From positions 1-64,000 of the forward strand of contig NZ_RCZB01000003.1 in NCBI RefSeq assembly GCF_006438785.1: a stretch of DNA of 64,000 nt, read 5' to 3'. Numbering within the stretch: position 1 is the stretch's first letter; each line of letters opens with the position of its first letter. The notes under the pieces were generated by a model. The model ran no database searches, was not told where the DNA came from, and saw only the letters and a program-made list of their open reading frames with translations. Shown piece after piece: positions 9,267 through 21,223 of the stretch. The DNA is from Rhodanobacter glycinis. Lineage in GTDB: Bacteria; Pseudomonadota; Gammaproteobacteria; Xanthomonadales; Rhodanobacteraceae. The position numbers were made by a program, and so were the translations under genes.

Positions 9267-10187
9267 GTGCTGCGGCTGTACACCCATCCGGCCTGTCTGC
9301 AACACGATCCGGGCCCGGGACATGCCGAGCGCCCGGCGCGGCTGCGCGCGGTGTTGCAGGCGCTGGACCAGGATCGTTACGCGGCGCTCGATCGCGTCGA
9401 GGCGCCGCTGGCCACGCGCGAGCAGTTGCTGCGGGTCCACAGCGCCGCCCACATGGAACGCGTCCTTGCCAGCGCCCCGGCCACCGGCCATCACCGTCTG
9501 GACGAAGACACCCTGATGTCACCCGGCTCGGTCGAGGCAGCACTGCGCGCAGCGGGCGCCAACGTGGCGGCGGTGGACGCGGTAATGAATGGCGACTGCC
9601 AGCGTGCGTTCTGCGCCGTGCGCCCGCCCGGCCACCATGCCACCCGTGATCAGGCGATGGGTTTCTGCCTGTTCAACAACATCGCCGTGGCCGCCGCGCA
9701 CGCGCTGGCCGTGCACGGCCTCAAGCGGGTCGCGATTGCCGACTTCGACGTGCATCACGGCAACGGCACGCAAGCCATCTTCGAGCGCGAGCCGCGCGTG
9801 CTGTTCGTCTCCAGCCACCAGTCGCCGCTGTATCCGGACAGTGGCCATGAGGACGAGCGCGGCAGTGGCAACATCGTCAACGGCACACTGTCGCCCGGCG
9901 CCGGTTCGCACGAGTTTCGCGAACTGTGGGACATCGTGCTGCTGCCCCGTCTGGACGCATTCAGGCCGCAACTGGTGCTGGTCTCGGCCGGTTTCGATGC
10001 GCACCGCAATGATCCGTTGGCGGACATCCGGCTGGGTCATGAGGATTACGCCTGGATCACTGAGCGGCTAGTGACGCTGGCCCGCACGCATGCCGGCGGC
10101 CGACTGGTTTCCACGCTGGAAGGCGGTTACGACCTCGCCGCGCTGGCCGCCTGCGCCAGCGCGCATGTCGGCGCGCTGATGGACTGA
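9267..10187 (+). CDS. Histone-deacetylase-family (AcuC/HDAC-like) amidohydrolase
   Basis: 306 residues from GTG 9267, chosen because the conserved N-terminus 'LYTHPACLQHDPGPGHAERP' begins right there. The zinc-dependent deacetylase fold is shown by the tandem histidines in 'VRPPGHHATRDQAMGFC' (123-124), the metal ligands in 'ADFDVHHGNGT' (D161, H163), the second aspartate in 'SAGFDAHRNDPLA' and the C-terminal 'LEGGYDL'. Bacterial members remove acetyl or acyl groups from small molecules, polyamines or proteins; the substrate cannot be predicted. It is the last gene of the putative B12-related operon and is followed by 242 bp before lptD. Confidence 0.85.
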   Translation: MLRLYTHPACLQHDPGPGHAERPARLRAVLQALDQDRYAALDRVEAPLATREQLLRVHSAAHMERVLASAPATGHHRLDEDTLMSPGSVEAALRAAGANVAAVDAVMNGDCQRAFCAVRPPGHHATRDQAMGFCLFNNIAVAAAHALAVHGLKRVAIADFDVHHGNGTQAIFEREPRVLFVSSHQSPLYPDSGHEDERGSGNIVNGTLSPGAGSHEFRELWDIVLLPRLDAFRPQLVLVSAGFDAHRNDPLADIRLGHEDYAWITERLVTLARTHAGGRLVSTLEGGYDLAALAACASAHVGALMD

Positions 10188-10429
10188 ATTTGCCTGCGAC
10201 GGGCTGACTGTCCGCCCCGCCGCCCACACCAGCGGGAGTGATATCGGATGAAATCGACAGCAAGTGGTGCTGTGTCCCCTGCCAGCCCGACACCGTCTGC
10301 GACCGCGCCGTCGCTCGTTTCTCGCGCCGCATTGCTGAATCCGCGCCGCGGCCGGGAAACGTTTGCCTGCCGTATAAGAGGCGTTTCTGCTAGCTTAACG
10401 AGCCTTCAAAGTCGGCAGATTTCCCAGTG

Positions 10430-12808
10430 ATGCACAAGCTACCTCCACGCCGCCTGTTGGCGATTGCCGCAGCACTTGCCCTGATCGGCGGCCAGGCCGA
10501 CGCCAGCAGCGGTCAGAGCACTCCCGCCACCTCGCCCGGACAGGCCGATCAGGCCTGTCCGCTGGGTTCGTTTCACTGCGCACCGCGCCCCTACAACTAC
10601 GCCATGTGCCGCCCGAATGCGTTGCTGGATTTCTACGACCCCAGCCTCGGCAAGGACGTCAGCCTGCGCGAAACCAGCCTTACCAAGGTTGACGCGCAGC
10701 ATGTGGACAGCTCCAACCAGTCGGTCTACCACTTGTCCGGCGACGTGAAACTGCAGCGCGCCGACCAGCAGCTGCAAGCCGACAGTGTCGACTACAACAA
10801 CGTCAGCACCGATTACGACGCTCGCGGCAACGTGCGTTACCAGGAGGCCGGCCAGCTGCTGGCGTCGTCGCACATGCGGGGCAATACCGATGCCAGCCGC
10901 GGCATCGCCGACGACGTGCGCTACCAGATGCTCGATGCGCGCGGCAACGGCGTGGCCAAACAGGGCCACATGCTGGATGCGCAGCACTCGCGCTATGTGA
11001 TGGCAACATATTCCACCTGCGATGTCGGCCATCACCTGTGGGAGTTTCGTGCCAAGTCGATCACCATCAACAAGGAAACCGGCGTAGGTGTGGCGCGCGA
11101 CGCCACCATGCGACTGGGCAACGTACCCTTCCTGTACCTGCCGTATTTCAGCTTCCCGACCGACGACCGGCGCAAGAGCGGCTTCCTGTATCCGGCCATC
11201 GGCAACACCAGCCGATCCGGTTTCGAGGTAAGCGCGCCGTACTATCTGAACCTGGCACCGAACTACGACGCCACGCTGGACCCACGCATCTACAGCGATC
11301 GCGGCGCGATGCTGGCCGGCGAATTCCGATACCTGGTACCGGGCAGCAACGGCCAGATCAACGTGGAATACGTGCCGAACGATCACGGCGAAAACGACGG
11401 CCTTGCCGACATCAAGGGCGACTCGCGCTATCTGGTCAACCTTTCCGATCGCACGCAGCTCTGGAAAGGCTGGCAGTTCGTGGGTTCGTACAACCATGCC
11501 TCCGACAGCAGCTACCTGTACGACTACGGCGACGCCCTGTCGCATGCCGCGATCTATACGCTGGCCTCCAATGCCGCGGTCATGGGCGGCGGAAAATGGT
11601 GGCACGCGTCGTTCGGCGGCACCATCTACCAGAACGTGAACCCGTTCGTGACCGACAGGGTACTGCCGTACGATCAGCTGCCCTACGCCACCTTCGGCAT
11701 GAACGTGCCGCTGTCGCGCTGGCTGGAATTCGGCATGGACACCTCGGCCGTGGCGTTCCGCAAGACTGGCTTCGTCGAGGGCGAGCGCGAGGATCTGTAC
11801 CCTTATCTGGCCGCCGATTTCGGCACCTCCGCATGGTTCGTCCGGCCGAAAGTGGCCTATCGCTACACCGCCTATCAGCTCGACAGCGGCTACGACAAGT
11901 ATGGCTATGGCGGGCTGCTCGGCAGTGGCGGCGTCTCGCCGTTCACGCAGCAGTCTCCGAGCCGCGCCCTGCCGATCGTCAGCGTGGACAGCGGGCTGGT
12001 GTTCGATCGCAACGCCTCGCTGTTCGGCAACAGTTACACGCAGACACTGGAACCGCGGATCTACTACTTGTACGTGCCATATCGCAACCAGAATAATCTA
12101 CCGGTTTTCGATACCAGCCTGATGTCGTTCGACTACTGGCAGCTGTTCTCGCCGAACCAGTTCTCCGGCGCCGATCGCCAGATGGATGCGAACAACGTCA
12201 CCGCGGCGCTGACCACGCGCCTGCTCGACGACAGCGGCGCGGAACGGCTGTCGGCCAGCATCGGCCAGATCCGCTACCTCAGCCCGCAGCGGGTGCTCGG
12301 CACCGACTGGGTGCGCTCGGCTTACGTGGCCCAGCTCGACGTGCAACTCAGCGATCGCTGGCGGCTCGCCAGTTCCTACCAGTGGAGCCCGAACACCCGT
12401 CTCACCGACATGGCCGCGGTGGAACTGCAGCGTCGTCTGGGCACCGACGGCGTCTTCAATTTCTCGTACCGCTACCGTCGCGGTCTGCTGGAACAATACA
12501 GCGCTTCGGCGGTCTATCCGTTGTCCGAACGCTGGCGACTGGTGGGATCGTGGACTTATTCGGTAAAGGACCGCGAGACCGTCGAAGCGCTGGCTGGCGT
12601 GGAGTACGACAGCTGTTGCGTGTCGCTGCGGCTGGTCGATCGAAACTACGTCAACCAGGCTTACTACGGCTTCGGTCCTGCTCCCACGGGCGGCAATATC
12701 AACCAGCGCGACAACGCGATCATGTTCGAAGTGGTTTTCAAGGGGCTCGGCTCGTCGGGCGGCCAAATCGATCCACTGTTGCGCCGTGATATTCTCGGCT
12801 ATCAATAA
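10430..12808 (+). CDS. lptD: LPS-assembly outer-membrane protein LptD
   Basis: 792 residues from ATG 10430, with a GTG one codon upstream. A signal peptide ends near 'GGQADASS'. The OstA/LptA-like periplasmic domain is visible in 'DAQHVDSSNQSVYHLSGDVKLQ' and 'DSVDYNNVSTDYDARGNVRY'. The OstA_C beta-barrel starts around 'FLYLPYFSFPTDDRRKSGFLYPAIG'. Cysteines before residue 70 and the C-terminal 'YDSCCVSL' pair are the expected disulfide partners. With LptE it inserts lipopolysaccharide into the outer leaflet. It heads lptD-surA-pdxA-rsmA-apaG-apaH. The 242 bp upstream hold no gene and no promoter I would assign with confidence. Confidence 0.93.
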   Translation: MHKLPPRRLLAIAAALALIGGQADASSGQSTPATSPGQADQACPLGSFHCAPRPYNYAMCRPNALLDFYDPSLGKDVSLRETSLTKVDAQHVDSSNQSVYHLSGDVKLQRADQQLQADSVDYNNVSTDYDARGNVRYQEAGQLLASSHMRGNTDASRGIADDVRYQMLDARGNGVAKQGHMLDAQHSRYVMATYSTCDVGHHLWEFRAKSITINKETGVGVARDATMRLGNVPFLYLPYFSFPTDDRRKSGFLYPAIGNTSRSGFEVSAPYYLNLAPNYDATLDPRIYSDRGAMLAGEFRYLVPGSNGQINVEYVPNDHGENDGLADIKGDSRYLVNLSDRTQLWKGWQFVGSYNHASDSSYLYDYGDALSHAAIYTLASNAAVMGGGKWWHASFGGTIYQNVNPFVTDRVLPYDQLPYATFGMNVPLSRWLEFGMDTSAVAFRKTGFVEGEREDLYPYLAADFGTSAWFVRPKVAYRYTAYQLDSGYDKYGYGGLLGSGGVSPFTQQSPSRALPIVSVDSGLVFDRNASLFGNSYTQTLEPRIYYLYVPYRNQNNLPVFDTSLMSFDYWQLFSPNQFSGADRQMDANNVTAALTTRLLDDSGAERLSASIGQIRYLSPQRVLGTDWVRSAYVAQLDVQLSDRWRLASSYQWSPNTRLTDMAAVELQRRLGTDGVFNFSYRYRRGLLEQYSASAVYPLSERWRLVGSWTYSVKDRETVEALAGVEYDSCCVSLRLVDRNYVNQAYYGFGPAPTGGNINQRDNAIMFEVVFKGLGSSGGQIDPLLRRDILGYQ

Positions 12809-12842
12809 ACGCATTCGCCCCGGCGATTCAGGCTTTCCATCG

Positions 12843-14186
12843 ATGAAGCAATCCTTTGCATCTCTCCTGCTCGCGCTCGCGATCATGCTCCCCGCCCACG
12901 CCCAGATACTGGCGCCTGCCGCACCGGCCAGCCAGCCGCTGGACAGGATCGTGGCCGTCGTTAACGAGGACGTGATCCTGCAGAGCGAACTGAACGACGC
13001 CGTGGTGTCGGTACAACAGCAATATGCCGGGCACACCGAACAGTTGCCGCCGATGAACGTGCTGCAGCAGCAGGTGCTCAACCGCCTGGTACTCATGCGA
13101 TTGCAGGTGCAGAAGGCGCAGGATCAGAACATCCGCATCTCCGACGCCGACATTGACCAGGCGATCGCGGGTGTGGCCGAGCAGAACAAGCTCACTCCCG
13201 AGCAGCTGCGCGCCGAAGTGGAGCGCAGCGGCTCCAGCTTTGCGTCGTTCCGCCGGCAGCTGGGCGACCAGCTCATCGTGCAGCGCCTGCATCAGAGTGT
13301 GGTCCAGGACTCGGTGTCGATCACCGACAGCGAGATCGACAACCTGCTCAGCAGCCCGACCTACAAGGCCGGCGAAGTGCACCTGGGGCATATCCAGATA
13401 AGCATTCCCGGTGGTGCCGACGCCGCCGCGATCCAGACCAGTCAGGCCAAGGCCGAGCAGGCGATTGCCGCCATCAAGGGCGGCATGGATTTCAACGCCG
13501 CAGCGATCCGCTTTTCCGATGCGTCCGACGCACTGGAAGGCGGCGACCTCGGCTGGCGCCGGATGGACGAGATTCCGCCCGCCTTCGCCGACACCATCGC
13601 CTCGATGAAGCCCGGCGAAGTCAGCCCGGCGCTGCGCGGCCCGACCGGCTTCCACATCCTCAAGCTGATCGACCAGCGTCAGAGCAGCCGCAAGGTGGTC
13701 ACCGAGCTGCATGCACGGCAGATCCTGATCAAGCCGAGCGAGCTGGTATCAGCGACGCAGGCCGAGCAGAAAGCGCGCGACCTGTACAACCGCATCGTCA
13801 ACAAGCATGAAGACTTCGCTACCCTGGCGAAGGAGAACTCCAAGGACGACACCACCGCCAATCTCGGCGGCGACATGGGCTGGTTCGCACAGCAGGCATG
13901 GGGTTCGACCATCGGCAAGGAACTGGGCCAGCTGAAGGACAACGAGGTGTCGCAGCCGTTCCAGAGCGAAGCCGGCTGGCACATCCTGCAGCGGCTCGGC
14001 TCACGTCAGAGCGACCAGACCGTGCAGATCGAACGCGACCAGGCCCGTCAGGCCATCGGTACGCGCAAGTCCGAACAGGTCTACGACGACTATCTGCGCG
14101 ATCTTCGGTCCAATGCCTACATCAACATCCTGGTTCCCGAGTTGCGCGATACGGACACCCAGGCTGCCGCTGGCACCTCGCCGTAA
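12843..14186 (+). CDS. surA: Periplasmic chaperone/peptidyl-prolyl isomerase SurA
   Basis: 447 residues from ATG 12843, chosen because the signal peptide 'KQSFASLLLALAIMLPAHA' starts here; the longer open frame overlaps lptD. The SurA N-terminal domain ('LDRIVAVVNEDVILQSELND') is followed by two parvulin (PpiC) domains at about 178-280 ('GEVHLGHIQISIPG', 'GGDLGWRRMDEIPPAF') and 287-390 ('ELHARQILIKPSELVS', 'GGDMGWFAQQAWGS'). SurA escorts unfolded outer-membrane proteins, including LptD encoded just upstream, to the BAM complex. Confidence 0.95.
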   Translation: MKQSFASLLLALAIMLPAHAQILAPAAPASQPLDRIVAVVNEDVILQSELNDAVVSVQQQYAGHTEQLPPMNVLQQQVLNRLVLMRLQVQKAQDQNIRISDADIDQAIAGVAEQNKLTPEQLRAEVERSGSSFASFRRQLGDQLIVQRLHQSVVQDSVSITDSEIDNLLSSPTYKAGEVHLGHIQISIPGGADAAAIQTSQAKAEQAIAAIKGGMDFNAAAIRFSDASDALEGGDLGWRRMDEIPPAFADTIASMKPGEVSPALRGPTGFHILKLIDQRQSSRKVVTELHARQILIKPSELVSATQAEQKARDLYNRIVNKHEDFATLAKENSKDDTTANLGGDMGWFAQQAWGSTIGKELGQLKDNEVSQPFQSEAGWHILQRLGSRQSDQTVQIERDQARQAIGTRKSEQVYDDYLRDLRSNAYINILVPELRDTDTQAAAGTSP

Positions 14187-14201
14187 GCTGATTTGAATAC
14201 C

Positions 14202-15191
14202 ATGCCACTGCCCCGGCTCGCGGTCACTGCCGGTGAGCCAGCGGGCATCGGTCCGGAATTGTTGATCCGGCTGGCCGCCACCTCGCTGGCGGCCAGTCTG
14301 GTCGCGATTGCCGATCGCCACGTGCTGGAGCGCGCCGCCATGCGCTGCGGACTGCGCATCGAGTTGACCGACGACGATGGCAGCGTGCAGACCGAGCGCC
14401 AGCCCGGCACGTTGCGTTTGCGGCACACGCCGCTGGCGGTCGACGAAGTACCTGGTCGACCCGACCCGCGCAATGCCCGCCACGTACTGGACACGCTGAC
14501 CGAAGCGGCCGATGGCTGCATCGCCGGTCGCTACGACGCGGTGGTCACCGCACCCTTGCAGAAGTCCTCGATCAACGATGCCGGCATCCCCTTCAGCGGG
14601 CACACCGAGTTCTTCGCCGAACGCGCCCATGCCGACGTGGTAATGATGCTGGCCAGCCCGGAACTGCGCGTGGCGCTGGTCACCACGCACCTGCCGCTGG
14701 CCGCGGTATCGGCCGCCATCACGACCGAAGCGTTGACCCGCACGCTACGCATCGTGCATGCCGAACTGCGTCGCAAGTTCGGCATCGCCGAACCGCGCAT
14801 CGCCGTGTTGGGCCTCAATCCACACGCTGGCGAAAGCGGATACCTGGGTCGCGAGGAAATCGACACACTGATCCCGGCACTGGATGTGCTGCGCGGCGAG
14901 GGCATGCACCTGCTCGGTCCGGTGCCTGCCGATACGGCGTTCGTTCCGGCCCTGCGTCACCATTACGATGCCGTGCTGGCGATGTATCACGATCAGGCGT
15001 TGCCGGTGCTGAAGAGCGAGGCGTTCGACCGCACCGTCAACCTCACCCTCGGCCTGCCGTTCATCCGTACCTCGGTCGATCACGGCACCGCGCTGGATCT
15101 GGCCGGCACCGGCCAGGCCGACCCTGCCAGCCTGATCGCGGCAGCGTGCATGGCCATGGATCTTGTCGCACGCAGCAAGGCTTCCGCATGA
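14202..15191 (+). CDS. pdxA: 4-hydroxythreonine-4-phosphate dehydrogenase PdxA
   Basis: 329 residues from ATG 14202; an in-frame TTG at 14193 is the alternative. The start 'RLAVTAGEPAGIGPELLIRLA' is the PdxA signature. Later 'APLQKSSINDAGIPFSGHTEF', 'GLNPHAGESGYLGREE' and 'MYHDQALPVLK' carry the conserved His metal ligands and substrate residues. It is a cytosolic NAD-dependent enzyme of the DXP-dependent pyridoxal-phosphate pathway. Its stop overlaps the rsmA start (ATGA), so the two genes are coupled. Confidence 0.94.
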   Translation: MPLPRLAVTAGEPAGIGPELLIRLAATSLAASLVAIADRHVLERAAMRCGLRIELTDDDGSVQTERQPGTLRLRHTPLAVDEVPGRPDPRNARHVLDTLTEAADGCIAGRYDAVVTAPLQKSSINDAGIPFSGHTEFFAERAHADVVMMLASPELRVALVTTHLPLAAVSAAITTEALTRTLRIVHAELRRKFGIAEPRIAVLGLNPHAGESGYLGREEIDTLIPALDVLRGEGMHLLGPVPADTAFVPALRHHYDAVLAMYHDQALPVLKSEAFDRTVNLTLGLPFIRTSVDHGTALDLAGTGQADPASLIAAACMAMDLVARSKASA

Positions 15192-15976
15192 ACGCCCGCC
15201 CCAAGAAAAGCTTCGGCCAGCACTTCCTGCACGACCGCCGCTACATCGAACGCATCGTCAGCGCAGTGGCGCCACGGGCCGAGGATTTCGTGGTCGAGAT
15301 CGGTCCTGGTGAAGGCGCGCTGACGCTGCCGCTGCTGGCCGCCGCCGGCAAGCTCACCGCGATCGAACTGGATACCGATCTGATCCCCGGCCTGCAGGCG
15401 CGAGCCGCCAGCGTGGGTGAATTACACATCATCCATGCCGACGTGCTGAAGGTGGATTTCAGTGCCCTGGCGCACAGCCACGGCGTGCCGCGGTTGCGCA
15501 TCGCCGGCAACCTGCCCTACTACATCTCCAGCCCGATCCTGTTCCACTGCGTCGAGCACGCGGCAGCGATCCAGGACATGCACTTCATGTTGCAGAAGGA
15601 AGTGGTCGACCGGATGGCCGCCGAGCCGGGCAGCAAGGTGTATGGACGGCTATCCGTGATGCTGCAGCTGGCCTGCCGGGTCGAGCCGCTGTTCAACGTG
15701 CCGCCGGAAGCGTTCCGGCCGCCGCCGAAAGTGGAGTCCGCGGTGGTGCGGTTGGTGCCTCTGGGGTCACACGAACTGCACGACGCGCGGCCCGAGCATG
15801 TCTATGCGGTGGTCAAGGCCGCCTTCGGCCAGCGGCGCAAGACACTGGCCAACGCGCTGAAGCAGTTGCTCGACAGCGATGCGATCCGCCGCGCCGATGT
15901 CGACCCCAAGGCCCGCGCCGAAACGCTCGCTCCAGCCGACTTCGTGCGCCTGGCTAAGGTCTACAGCAGTCTTTGA
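15188..15976 (+). CDS. rsmA: 16S rRNA dimethyladenosine transferase RsmA/KsgA
   Basis: 262 residues from ATG 15188, which overlaps the pdxA stop by 4 bp. It begins 'NARPKKSFGQHFLHDRRYIE'. The SAM motif I is 'VEIGPGEGALTLPLL', and the catalytic NLPY motif appears in 'IAGNLPYYISSPILFH'. It dimethylates A1518 and A1519 (E. coli numbering) in 16S rRNA during small-subunit maturation. Its length matches the family. Confidence 0.95.
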   Translation: MNARPKKSFGQHFLHDRRYIERIVSAVAPRAEDFVVEIGPGEGALTLPLLAAAGKLTAIELDTDLIPGLQARAASVGELHIIHADVLKVDFSALAHSHGVPRLRIAGNLPYYISSPILFHCVEHAAAIQDMHFMLQKEVVDRMAAEPGSKVYGRLSVMLQLACRVEPLFNVPPEAFRPPPKVESAVVRLVPLGSHELHDARPEHVYAVVKAAFGQRRKTLANALKQLLDSDAIRRADVDPKARAETLAPADFVRLAKVYSSL

Positions 15977-16043
15977 TGACGAAGATGCGCTCCGATCACG
16001 GCCGCTCCGCCCCATTCGCAGCGGCAGGCCTTACAATCCGGGC

Positions 16044-16427
16044 ATGACTGAAAAATCTTCCTACACGATCGATGTGCAGGTCGAAACACGCTTCGTCCCC
16101 GATCAATCGAAGCCCGGTGACAATCGCTACGTTTTCGCCTACACCGTCACGCTGCGCAATGCTGGCGAGATGCCGGCACGTCTACTCACCCGTCACTGGA
16201 TGATTACCGACGCCAACGGCAAGGTGGAGGAAGTGACCGGCGACGGCGTGGTCGGCGAACAACCGTGGATGCGCCCCGGCGACGATTACGAATACACCTC
16301 GGGTACGGTGCTGGAAACGCCGGTCGGCACCATGGGCGGCAGCTACCAGATGCTGGCCGACGACGGTACGGAGTTCGAGGCGCCCATTCCGACCTTTACC
16401 CTGTCCATTCCGCGCACGCTGCACTGA
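16044..16427 (+). CDS. apaG: ApaG (DUF525) protein
   Basis: 127 residues from ATG 16044 ('TEKSSYTIDVQVETRFV'). The family core 'RYVFAYTVTLRNAGEMPARLLTRHWMI', 'VTGDGVVGEQPWMRPGDDYEYTSG' and 'PVGTMGGSYQM' is complete. It is a small cytosolic immunoglobulin-like fold protein of unclear biochemistry that almost always neighbours apaH and rsmA, as it does here (67 bp after rsmA, 15 bp before apaH). Confidence 0.92.
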   Translation: MTEKSSYTIDVQVETRFVPDQSKPGDNRYVFAYTVTLRNAGEMPARLLTRHWMITDANGKVEEVTGDGVVGEQPWMRPGDDYEYTSGTVLETPVGTMGGSYQMLADDGTEFEAPIPTFTLSIPRTLH

Positions 16428-16442
16428 TGGCCCTGCTCTGAC

Positions 16443-17294
16443 ATGGCTACGTACGCGATCGGCGACGTGCAGGGCTGCTACCCTGAACTGCAACGCCTGC
16501 TCGACAAGCTGCGCTTCGATCCGGCGCAGGACCAACTGTGGTTCTGCGGCGACCTGGTCAACCGCGGCGGCCAGTCACTGGAGACGCTGCGGCTGATCCA
16601 CAGCCTGCGCGAACAAAGCATCGTCACACTCGGCAATCATGACCTGAGCCTGCTGGCGATCGCCCAGCGCAGGCCCGATGCGCAGGCGCGGGTGAATCCC
16701 GAGCTGCGCGAAGTGCTGTTCGCCGACGACGCACCGGTGCTGTTCGAATGGCTGCGCTCGCAGAAGTTGCTGCACCACGACGAACAACTCAACTGGACCA
16801 TGGTGCATGCTGGCCTGGCGCCGATGTGGACGTTGCGGCAGGCCCAGAGATCCGCCGAGGATGTCGAGCGTGAGCTGTCCAGCCCGCGTCATCCGCGCTT
16901 GCTGCGCAACCTGTTCGGCAACCGCCCCGCGGTGTGGTCGAGCCGTTTGCAGGGACTGGATCGCCAGCGCGCCACGATCAACACGATGACCCGGATGCGC
17001 TATTGCGACGTCAATGGGCGTATCGACTTCGATGCCAAGGACATTCCCGGGACACAGAAGCCCGGGCTGTACCCGTGGTTTGAAGTGCCCGGCATGCGCC
17101 GGCGCGATATCCGCATCGTCTGTGGCCACTGGTCGGCGCTGGGACGCTTTGCCGGGCTCGGCGTGCATGCGATCGATACCGGCTGCGTATGGGGCGGGCA
17201 ACTCACCGCGCTGCGGCTGGACGGCGAAGAGCCGCAGTACATCACGGTCAACGCCGAGCCGCATCGCAAGCGACCGCCGGGCGTCGAGGACTGA
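16443..17294 (+). CDS. apaH: Symmetrical bis(5'-nucleosyl)-tetraphosphatase ApaH
   Basis: 283 residues. The metallophosphoesterase motifs are clear: 'YAIGDVQGCYPEL' (GDxxG), 'LWFCGDLVNRGGQSLETLR' (GDxVxRG) and 'TLGNHDLSLLAIA' (GNHD), with a later 'MVHAGLAP' and 'VCGHWSALG'. It hydrolyses Ap4A to two ADP and can remove Np4 caps from RNA. It is the last gene of the lptD operon and is followed at 11 bp by a strong bidirectional terminator. Confidence 0.95.
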   Translation: MATYAIGDVQGCYPELQRLLDKLRFDPAQDQLWFCGDLVNRGGQSLETLRLIHSLREQSIVTLGNHDLSLLAIAQRRPDAQARVNPELREVLFADDAPVLFEWLRSQKLLHHDEQLNWTMVHAGLAPMWTLRQAQRSAEDVERELSSPRHPRLLRNLFGNRPAVWSSRLQGLDRQRATINTMTRMRYCDVNGRIDFDAKDIPGTQKPGLYPWFEVPGMRRRDIRIVCGHWSALGRFAGLGVHAIDTGCVWGGQLTALRLDGEEPQYITVNAEPHRKRPPGVED

Positions 17295-17304
17295 TTCACC
17301 GCGC

Positions 17305-17336
17305 ATGAAAAACCCCGCCGCGGCGGGGTTTTTCAT
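17305..17336. terminator. Bidirectional intrinsic terminator between apaH and secA
   Basis: A perfect 32-bp palindrome whose left half is ATGAAAAACCCCGCCG. It gives a GC stem flanked by an A-run on one side and a T-run on the other, so it terminates both convergent transcripts. It sits between the apaH stop (17294) and the secA stop (17355). Confidence 0.92.
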
Positions 17337-17354
17337 GACTGCCTGCCCGCAGGC

Positions 17355-20084
<2,730 letters not shown>

Positions 20085-20266
20085 CGATCTTCCGGGTTGG
20101 GGAACAGAATGCCCGCAATAGACACGGGCCAATCGGGCATATTACTACATGCCTGCGAACGCACGGCCCCACAGGGCCCGGTCCATCGGCGCATGCCGGT
20201 CCGACCATTCTGAATGGCGCCGGCCAGGGTCGGATTCAAGGGACGTCCAGCCGGAAGGGCGGAGCG

Positions 20267-21196
20267 TTACCGGTGGTTGCGCACAAAAGCCAGCGGATTG
20301 ACCACGCGGCCGTCGTACCAGACCTCGAAATGCACATGTGACCCGGTCGAACGGCCGGTGGAACCGGCTTGAGCCAGCACATCTCCCACCTGCACATGTT
20401 GCCCCGGGTGCACGTCCAGTGCGCTGTTGTGCGCATAGCGGGTCATGTAGCCATTCCCGTGATCGATCTCGACCACATTGCCATAGCCGCTGCGGGTGCC
20501 TGCAAACGTCACCATGCCCTCGGCCACGGCTTGCACCGCGGTGCCAAACGGGGTTGCTATGTCGATCCCGGTATGCCGCGCCGAGCGGCCGTCGAACGGA
20601 TCGGGGCGCACGCCGAAATACGATGAGATATAGCCGGGCACGGGCATCCCGGTCGGCTTCAGGTTGGACTCGATCTTGGCATCCAGCAGCAGGCTCTGCA
20701 ACGCCGACAACTGAACCTGCTGCAGATTGAACTGACTGGTCAGCAGCTTGATGCTGCCGTCCAGCGTCGAAGGCAGGGCATACGCACTGCCGCCGACATC
20801 CTCGACGCCGCCCACGGCCGGCTGCTGATCGAAATTGAACTCGCCATCATCGAGCTTGCCAACCTGGGCCAGTCGCTCTCCCAGGGCATTGAGCCGGATG
20901 GATTGCGCCTGCAGCTGTCCCAGTTTCACCGCCAATGCATCGATTCCGCGCTGAGCGTCCTGGCGCACGCTACCCAACTGGGCGTCCTGTTGACGGATCT
21001 GTTGCTGCAGGTCGCGTATCTGCGCCAGCGCTCGATCACGCGGGCTGGCCACCATCAGCGCCAGCGCCACTCCCGCACCCATGCACCCCACTACCGCCAC
21101 GGACAACACCGACAGCAACTTCAGGCGCAAGCGCCGATCCGCCAGATCCAGCGTTTTCGGCAATTTCCGCGCACGTGATACGAGTATGATTTGCAT
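20267..21196 (-). CDS. M23-family (LytM-type) metallopeptidase, membrane-anchored
   Basis: 309 residues from ATG 21196. One N-terminal membrane helix (about 27-50, 'LLSVLSVAVVGCMGAGVALALM') is followed by a coiled-coil region rich in Gln/Leu (about 55-112). The C-terminal M23 domain carries H208 and D212 ('RHTGIDIATPFG') and H287-x-H289 ('GSHVHFEVWYDGRV'). All zinc ligands are present, so it is probably an active periplasmic peptidoglycan endopeptidase rather than an EnvC-like activator. Its position upstream of secA is common in related genomes. It is divergent from the DciA-like gene with only 27 bp between the starts, so the promoters must overlap or lie inside coding sequence. Confidence 0.88.
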   Translation of the reverse strand: MQIILVSRARKLPKTLDLADRRLRLKLLSVLSVAVVGCMGAGVALALMVASPRDRALAQIRDLQQQIRQQDAQLGSVRQDAQRGIDALAVKLGQLQAQSIRLNALGERLAQVGKLDDGEFNFDQQPAVGGVEDVGGSAYALPSTLDGSIKLLTSQFNLQQVQLSALQSLLLDAKIESNLKPTGMPVPGYISSYFGVRPDPFDGRSARHTGIDIATPFGTAVQAVAEGMVTFAGTRSGYGNVVEIDHGNGYMTRYAHNSALDVHPGQHVQVGDVLAQAGSTGRSTGSHVHFEVWYDGRVVNPLAFVRNHR

Positions 21197-21223
21197 GTGT
21201 TTCCAAAATCGAATTCCGGCACC

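Noticed and set aside
10360..10400. RpoE-type promoter for lptD (GGAAAC ... TCTGC)
   Set aside because: Spacing between the two half-sites is too long (about 24 bp) for a sigma-E promoter.
10248..10430. 60-codon frame upstream of lptD
   Set aside because: Ser/Arg/Ala-biased with no motif and overlapping the lptD start. It has a weak GGGAG but nothing else in favour.
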